The notes under the pieces: generated by a model | What the model was told of the DNA's origin: nothing | The model's input: only the letters and a program-made list of their open reading frames with translations | Databases searched by the model: none | Shown: in pieces, positions 56,484 to 64,000 of the stretch | Position numbering within the stretch: position 1 is the first letter of the stretch | Layout: every line of letters starts with the position of its first letter | Assembly (NCBI GenBank): GCA_032433595.1 | Contig: JASWJB010000132.1 | Span: 43,082-107,081 of the forward strand | Direction of reading: 5' to 3' | DNA length: 64,000 bases | Source of the DNA: Conoideocrella luteorostrata | Taxonomy: Eukaryota; Ascomycota; Sordariomycetes; Hypocreales; Clavicipitaceae | Position numbers and translations under genes: made by a program

Positions 56484-59400
56484 GCGGACAGCTTTGGCTA
56501 GGCTTCCCAACGGAAGCATTTAACGACTAGTCTCGGCGAGCGACAGCATGTTCCAGTCATGAGCGTCTCTTTACGGCCCATGGGTAGCATGCGACTCTCT
56601 GTCAGTACACGTTCTCTTTTTTTTTTTTTGGGTTCATTCGCCACTATATATATTCTCTTATATAGAATTTTGATTGCAGCCATGGTTTAGTGTATCTACT
56701 TGGGAGGTTCTCTGGTTCAATGTCACATTTGGAAAGAATTTAGCCTCACACGCAAAAGTTCGAATGAGGTTAAAGGGTTTTGATACCACCTCGAGGCGTC
56801 GGATTTCACCTCGAGAAGATAAATAGTCTTCCCTGAACATACAATGATAATGACCTTCATGACTACTATACTCATGCGAGTCTCTTGCGGTATTGCTTCC
56901 TCGTGCCTCTCTTCAAACGAACACTAGCGTCTCCCTCTGCGTGCTTACGCCTTTGACGGTAAATGATTGACACTATGACGAAAATGCCGCACGGCAAGGC
57001 AAGCGCCACTACCGCAAGACTCCCTTCTTGGACAGCTCCTCCTCCTCCTCCAGCGAGAGCCAGCCAAGGTTCTCTGGTCTGACTGATTGTCGCCAGATTC
57101 TAAGGCTGCATCACACTTCATGTACGTTAGCGATCTGTGTGCCGCATCAGCAAGGCCATTCCTTCCCGTCTGGCCTGTCACAAGCCAAGATAAACGAGGC
57201 CAGACTATGCTGCAAGCATAATTATCCGACTACCCTTGACGGGGATATAGTTATCCCTGTCATTGCCCAGGAGTTTTTCTACCAGAAGAGAAGCTGCATG
57301 GCTACGTCACGGCTCTAGACGAAGGTCTTTTGTGATTCGGTCCGTTTTTGTCTTTCTTCCCTTTTTTTTTTCTTTTTTAAACTACCACTTCTGTTCAGTC
57401 CTTGGTTTTCGTGGGGGGGACTTTTGCTGATCCGGGATGCTCGGCTTCACTGTCCCTTGCCCTTGTCTGCTAGGCGAGCAATCAGTCTGACTATCCTAGG
57501 GCTGAAAGTGGTATTCAGCGGCGGCGGGGATCAGACCAGACCACGGACCACGGACCATGGATGTTTTAACATGACCGGGGTTTGATGTGATTACGAGCAG
57601 GTTCAAATAGGCAGAATACGAAAATGCGAGGCTCGCAAATGAGTTAAGCGGCGGGGAAAGGAGATCAGGCATCACAGATAGGAAAACACTATCCAGGCAG
57701 TAGTGGATAGTAGCTTGGGCGGCGGGAAGGACAAGGGGAAGATTGACGTGCCAGTCATGCTTTAGTAGCAAAAAGTGAGCGCTATATTGAAGTGGTTCGA
57801 ATGAGGATGCATGAACTGTACGGAGTACTAGCAGTTCTGACGTGAGGGCCGAGTTGGACTTGGGCCTTGGTGGTCAACTGTGCACGGTGGTGATCATGCT
57901 TGGGATGATCATCTGGCAGTGGCGGCAGCGGAGGCAACGCCACAGAGGCAACGCCATGAACTGTACCATACGGAGTATGCCGTATTGTATCGTAGACAAA
58001 AGTAGCAGACAATGCTGGGTGTGTTGGTGACCGGCCAGCGTCGTCTCTCGCAGCACGTTCGACTGGCTGCTCGTTCACCAACATACATATTTGAGGCACC
58101 GTCTTTCCCCGGCCCGGATATCCCCAACACGGGGACCGCCGATGTGCAGCCAGATGTCCCCCGCAGCGCGAGAGCCGACTTGATGAGTTTAGAGGTCATA
58201 TTGACCGCGAACGATGACAGTGCTACCACCACAAGACTTACATGGGTTCGTACGCCCAGTGTACTCCGCCGTCCGTAGAGGCCAAGCGCATTGGAATGCA
58301 CATCCAGTAGTATCCAAGATGTAAGTCCCGAGGTGTCCGATGAGAGTCGATCACGCGGTCGGTCGTCGTACGCATTGGCGTGAAGCTTCCGCAGACTCGG
58401 GCGATAGCCGGCGCTGGGACATTGGGTTCGTTCACTTACATAGTTAGTCATCATGTTAACAGAATGCTGGTTTTCCCGATAAGGCTTGTATTTCATATGA
58501 TTGGTGAGAGGGCCAAGCCAATAGACATCGGCGAGCGGACGGAGCGCCGGTATACTGAGGCTGAGTCGAGGCTGACTGAACAAGGCAGACGGTGCGGCTG
58601 AAAGTATTGATAAGGCGCAGTAGACCGAGGAGACTCTCATTGCTCGTGTTTCCCTTGAGGCTCTTCTCTCTGTACAGGTGGGATGGTTGCAGGCTAGATT
58701 TCATGGCGGTTCTCTCACTAGTTGGCTCCGGAAAACAACGAATCAGATCAGTATCATGGCCTGTTGCAGAGGATGAAGTTGTGCGTCGTGCCAGTCAGCA
58801 CCAGCCCCAACTTGAAGCGGGTTTGGCTCCCAACGTAATATCCAGTGCAGCAACTTGCCCTAGGTCCTGTGACTGGCCGCATTGGACGTACATCGTCGAA
58901 TTGTTAAGCGTAGTCAGGCCCCTCACAATATACGGAGTACAATATCTGCAACTCGAAATAGCACTGGCCCAGCCGGGTTTTCATGGCAATGCCTACGTGC
59001 CTGTACAGTACATCCATCCACTCCCCATTCCTCACGAAGCCTTTCAACAGCCTCGGCGACACGCTATCTTACTATCACGCAAGTGTGCTCATCACGAACC
59101 GTTAACGAGCGATGCCGAATACGGTTCGTGGATGCCTATGTCTGCGATGTTTGCGCCATGTGTGCATTGACACCTACATGGGTGTCCTGCTCGAGTACTG
59201 TTCGATCCAAGGCATGTTTGTTTGCCGGCCAGATGGTCTATCGTGACTATGAACTACCATTCTCCTACGAATGCTACAGGACGACTTTGTTCTTCTTGGT
59301 GCATTTGTTGCGAATGCAGCTACCGAGTTAGTGCTTGATCAAAACCCAGCCTGGCATTGATTTCTCGCTCGTCGAGATCAACGAGGGAAGTTTTGCCAAG

Positions 59401-62400
59401 AAGCTCGCGGGAAGGCCTACTGCAGTGCGCTTAAGGTACTGGTGTGGCCCCATTGTGAAGAAACATGCCTCGTATCCATGAGAAGATGCTCTTGTCGGCG
59501 TGCTTGGTTTGTTCGATAACGCCGGTGTTGTCTCCAGCGCCAGGTATCGTCCGTTTTTTCTGGCTTGTATGATGGTAGAGGGGTACGTTGAGGACAAGAG
59601 CACCCGTCATATCCTGTTGCATGGCACAGATACTTCGTGTCGACTTGCTTCTTTGTATGTACGAGGATCATGGTATATCTCTAGAGAATATGCCGGTTCA
59701 GCGTCTGCGGCTCTGACAGATGCATACTTGCCGCTAGCAGACAAAGCCCAGAATACCCTACCGAGCGCATGACTGGCCTTCCATCAATCCCCCATCAATA
59801 TATATACCTCGTAGTCCCAACCCCGTACTTTCGTGCCCACGCACGCACGCACCATGTGCGCATCGCGACGGCATCACCACCTAGCCACATCTCAGGCACT
59901 CGCAGCGGCATAAGCTCAACCCCAAATTACCCAGACTCGGCTGGTTTCCCTACTGCCCACGTCAGACCGTATTCTTCCACCATCCCTCCCCCTCTCCATC
60001 AAAACAAGCAAGCTCACCTCGTGAATGGGCCGATGTCCACCGCCTCGTAGTCTTGGCGTATCTGCAGTCATGGGCTCGGTGGGAGTCTAGAAGCAAGAAA
60101 AAAGTTCTTCGGGTTACCTTTAGAAATCTAATTCATGAAAGTACGGGCGGCGATGGAGAGCATGGGGAGGGACTTTCGGAAGGCTTCGTTTTTTTGGGGG
60201 GGGGGGGGGGGGTTTTTTGGACATACGGGCTTGGCGGTGGTGATGTGCGAGGCGGGACCGGGCGACGCCGGATCCTCCGGACTTTGCGTCTGAGAGGGCA
60301 TTATGTCGACTTATACGGAGTGCTGGCTTCACTTTTCCGCTTGTCTTTAGGCAACTGCTTAGTTGAAAGAGAGAAAGAGTGGCAGTTGATGGTTGAGGGT
60401 TGCGGTCGTTCGGGGTAATGCTGGTCGCTCCATGATGTGAGGCGCAGTTAACAAGCTGACGTCACAGCGCTTGAAGCGACGCAGCATCATGATTATACGA
60501 TCACGGCATATATAAATTCTGATATAGACAGGCGCATTGCAGTAAATGAAGGGTGGTTTTATTAAATTTGTTCGATCAGATGCAAGAAGTTGAGGAAACG
60601 GGGGGTTGGGGGAATCTATCGAGCATGGCGTCTTACCTACCCTATACTACTTTCACACTTTCCTCGAGACGCTCCCGAGCAGTTTTTATCACCATATCTG
60701 GCCATAGAACCAACCACTGTTGACTAGAGCAGAAATTTGATTCATTTTTGTACTGATTAGAGCTTTTGCTCAACGCCGAGCGCTCTATCTACATTCCTGT
60801 TGGGAGTAAGTTAACCATTATTTGCCATTTGGTGTCTGTATTTTATGTTTTCAATAGGTGCGATGCAGAGTACTCCAGCTCCACAGGCTTGATGTTCTAA
60901 CAGAGAAGAATCCAACACGGGTAAGCCGGCAATATTGGGATAACTCCGGCGTACTCGAAACTTAGCGTGAATGCCCTCTTATTTAATTAAACAATTGGTG
61001 GTTCGGAGTGAGCAGAACTTGTGTATATCGATCTGTAGAGTAGAGAATTTCTTCGAATGACACCCAGACATACGAAAACACGAGACGCAGGTATGTATGT
61101 ATGCAGTACCAAAACAGGATTGCAACACATCCTGCCGAATGTCGCAGTTCCGAAAATATCTTGCAGGCCAGGCTAGGAGGCCATGCTCTCGCGTTGGAAT
61201 GAAACGAAAACATTGCGTCCAGCGATTGGTCGTCATTGACGCTGAGGCGGCCCCCCCGCAAACCAAGACCGAGCTATACTTTCATGCATCTCACCGAATT
61301 TTGCATGTTTGCCTGGACGAAGAAATGCCCGAACCATAACATGCCTTCTTCTCCTCTTTCCCCCGCAACTCTGTGTACCAAGGTGACTCCAGGCCTCTGC
61401 GGTGCTATTCTTGGGCCGCGGGCAAGACACTGCGCACCTCCTCGCGCAGGAGCCTGCCATCGAGGCCTTGTCCGCCCCAGAACACCGCAGTCGATTGGTC
61501 GGGAAGGTGGCCCGTTAAGCGCCCGGCAAGCACACTGCACAATGGAAGGCTGCACGAGAGGTTTCATTCATTGGAGAGCAACAAAAGTGGAAATAGTACT
61601 CCATGCTGCGTGCGGTCCAGCGGTCAGCGTGAGCATGGAAGCCTTCTTCAGCCCGGATGAGGGTATTGCCTAGTTAACTGCTCCGTAACTGACGGCTGAG
61701 CATCATTCCTTGGACGACGGCTAACAGGGTCGTCTTTTGTGCTTGAATGAGCGCATCGATCTGATAAGAGCAATGCTGGCACGTCGTCAGTGATGTATTA
61801 ACTCGAACGATACGGTGGGCCTGTTAACGAGCCGATGCCTGCGGCGTGTGTTCAACTGCCACGATCAAATCCCTACCCGATACTCCGTATGTACTCCCCA
61901 GTTAGGGAGTCATGACCATCTGGCAGCGATGAATTTAGCATCAGGCAGTCAGGGACGGGGCAGCACGAGGATGCAAGAGGTGGTGCATTTCGTGCACCGG
62001 CCCAAACTAGCTGCTGACTGGCCAGGATCAAGAGCTTCCAGGATCGATGCTGCCCCCGTCGCGCGTCCAATAAGAGGCCAGATCGGTCAGAAAGGAAATG
62101 AAAGGGCCAGCATGGCGTGCATGATTAGTGGCTGCAGACGCAGGCATCACTCGACCCAGGCTGGCGTTGTCTCGATTGATTGACACATTTGATTGAATGA
62201 TGCGGTGGCGAGGTGGCAGCAGTGGGTGTCGAGCCCTGGCCTCTCGAGCTGCTGAGATGCATAAGCTGCATTGTGCTTGTGGAATACCGAGTACGGAGTC
62301 ATGGATGCCAGTCAATACAGCCCCTGAATTATCAACCACCCGTGATCTACGGGAGTACACCCACTGTAGTAGTGGCTGGCAGCTGTGAAGGTTCCCCTCC

Positions 62401-64000
62401 AAGAAATCGGTTGCGAATTGTTAGTCATGGGCAGGCTAAGAGGCAAGGCTCTCCTACATGAAGCTATCGCGGGCGCTTTGAATGATATTTTAGAAGAGAA
62501 CTGTAAGGATTCGGGGCCTTTGATGCCTCGCAGGCTCGCAGGCTTGCTGCTGTTAAGGCGGCAAAAGGTGGATATTCGGGCTATTAAACGCTGCAAATAG
62601 GTTTAAACTTTTCCCTTCATATTCCCTTGGTTGCCAAAAGGTACTCGGTACGGAGCACTTCCCAGCTCCACTATATCTAGAAATCTACTTCTAATCAGCC
62701 CGCCGGCCCTGCTTGTCACGGGTGGTTAATAATTCAGTGGTTGTGCGGAGTATTGCACTCTACTTAAAGGACTCGATATTATCTGGAAGCCAATACTGGA
62801 TAGGTAGAGGAAGCGGCCTGGAGCCGGATGAAACCTCGCCGCCTGCTTACCCATTTGCTGTGCCTGGCTTGGCGTGTCGTGGCCGGCCGTTCCCGTTCCC
62901 GCCCGCCAACTCCCATTCTACTCAAACTCAACGTGGCCCGTGAGCCATCGAGTCGGCTGTGCATGTCAGCTTGTCTTTCATCAAGCCGCATCGATGCCAT
63001 AGAACAAGATACGAGGCCGGTTTGAGAAACTATTGTACTGCGCGTGTTCACTGAGTACAGAGTACTCCGTAAGTAATGGGCAACTCAAACCAGTTCGCGC
63101 CGGCATATTCCTGACCTGGCGCACGCACTAACTAGTAGAAGTACACGCGACTACCTCCAAATGTAGTAAGTCGGCAGCCTTAACAAGCTCATCGGATCGT
63201 CCTTTGACTCCTCCACAATGCACCTAATATTGTAAACAAGCAGACAAGGTAGCGGCACGGAGTATTGTGCTCTGCAGAGGAGATCAAGGGTCTGCCCAGA
63301 TAGTGGATTGTTGCAGGAGCTTTGGCGCACTAGCAAGGCCAGTCGAAACAGGGGCAGTGCGTAGGCTAATTAACAGGTACGACTATAGCCGAACATGGCA
63401 TTTGTGTGTCAGGAGGAGGGAAGCGGATGGCAGATGGCATGCTGACGACGGTTGAAAGAAGGCAATCGACACGGGTCGTGGGGGCTTGAGCGCTTTCAGA
63501 AGTCATCGGGGAGGAGACCAATCTCCGGCTGGGTTTGGGCCTGGTGGATGGAATAATATGGCAAGGAAAGATATCAAATGAGGGGTAATAATTAACAATT
63601 TCGGCCAGAGCAGAGATGGAATGTTGACGTGGTGAAGGAACGAAGCGACAGCGGTGAGTACGCTGCTCATTCGTCCCCAACATCGACCAGCATCACTCAG
63701 CGCGCGGCGGCGAAATGGAGCATTTTCCATGCAATTTTTTGTTGTCTTCATAGAGCAGATGTGGCTGCCACTGAACGGTCAGATAATGAGGAATAAACTA
63801 AAGGAGATTCATTATATTGCAGATCAGATGGGGAAGGGACCACAACTAAGAGACGACCCTTGATTTGTTGGTCCTTGCACCAACTACGGAGTACTCATGT
63901 GAATGTCGGTGCATCTCTCTGCATAGCAGGATCTGGCAGCAGTTCGCGCCTTTAAATATTTGTGCAGGACAACAAAAACAATTTTTATTTTATTTTATTT
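56484..64000. other. Gene-free right end of the window
   Basis: About 7.5 kb without a supported gene. Frames of up to 243 codons exist (57909-58640, minus) but lack any domain, overlap others on the opposite strand and have noise-like composition. Features seen are T runs (56617, 57362), a run of 17 G at 60196-60212, more than ten TACGGAG/CTCCGTA motifs, and a TTTTA repeat at the very end (about 63983-64000). Confidence 0.5.
60196..60212. repeat. Homopolymer run of 17 G
   Basis: Flanked by T runs on both sides. Long G runs are unstable and hard to sequence, so the exact length is uncertain. Confidence 0.85.

Noticed and set aside
57909..58640. 243-codon minus-strand frame starting with a signal-peptide-like segment
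   Set aside because: No domain, noise-like composition, overlaps other frames and contains copies of the intergenic motif; no splice or context support.
1..64000. CRISPR array, rRNA genes, prokaryotic-type operons, secondary-metabolite synthases
   Set aside because: No direct-repeat/spacer pattern, no rRNA sequence and no large multidomain enzyme frame was seen; gene structure is that of a fungus.

Overview
The window looks like nuclear DNA of a filamentous ascomycete, most likely a sordariomycete and plausibly Hypocreales. The genes carry short GT-AG introns (about 50-200 bp) with CTAAC-like branch sites, and the recognisable proteins are typical of that group: Argonaute, RO-4-type ARP1, 71-aa GRG-1/CCG-1, AP-1 bZIP, APSES/ankyrin MBP1 and a DFN-motif YANK kinase. 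The order is an inference from protein character; no marker gene fixes it.

Seventeen protein genes could be modelled, twelve of them with exon joins checked for reading frame. Left block (1-20.5 kb, gene dense): 3' part of an Argonaute (+), a peroxisomal-type alpha/beta hydrolase (-), a probable OB-fold protein (+), a 14-TM DHA2 MFS transporter (-), TRAPPC11 (-), mitoribosomal mL41 (+), a hormone-sensitive-lipase-type hydrolase (-), TSR2 (+) and a BSD-domain protein (-). Middle block (20.5-32 kb): GRG-1 (+), AP-1 (+) and the YANK kinase (-), separated by 2-3 kb spacers. A roughly 9-kb gene-free stretch (31.9-41.0 kb) follows, with minisatellites, homopolymer runs and a probable MITE at about 39.6-40.1 kb. 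Then come a small DUF3602/PAR32-like protein (+), ARP1/centractin (-) and MBP1 (+). From 47 kb to the right end there are only two genes, a protein-kinase-like protein (-) and a single-pass membrane protein (+).

Most genes are housekeeping or regulatory: RNA silencing, vesicle tethering, ribosome biogenesis, lipid hydrolysis, redox transcription, dynactin, G1/S transcription. They do not form one pathway. Several sit as divergent pairs sharing a promoter (TRAPPC11/mL41, HSL/TSR2, ARP1/MBP1). I found no secondary-metabolite synthase, CRISPR array, rRNA or convincing tRNA.

The most unusual signals are non-coding. A TACGGAG/CTCCGTA motif occurs about 50 times, confined to non-exonic DNA and often in palindromes. 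There is a MITE with 24-bp inverted repeats, a perfect 15-bp-arm hairpin upstream of the transporter, and two stop-free introns of length divisible by three that lie inside key domains of AP-1 and MBP1. I did not find a clearly new multi-gene system.
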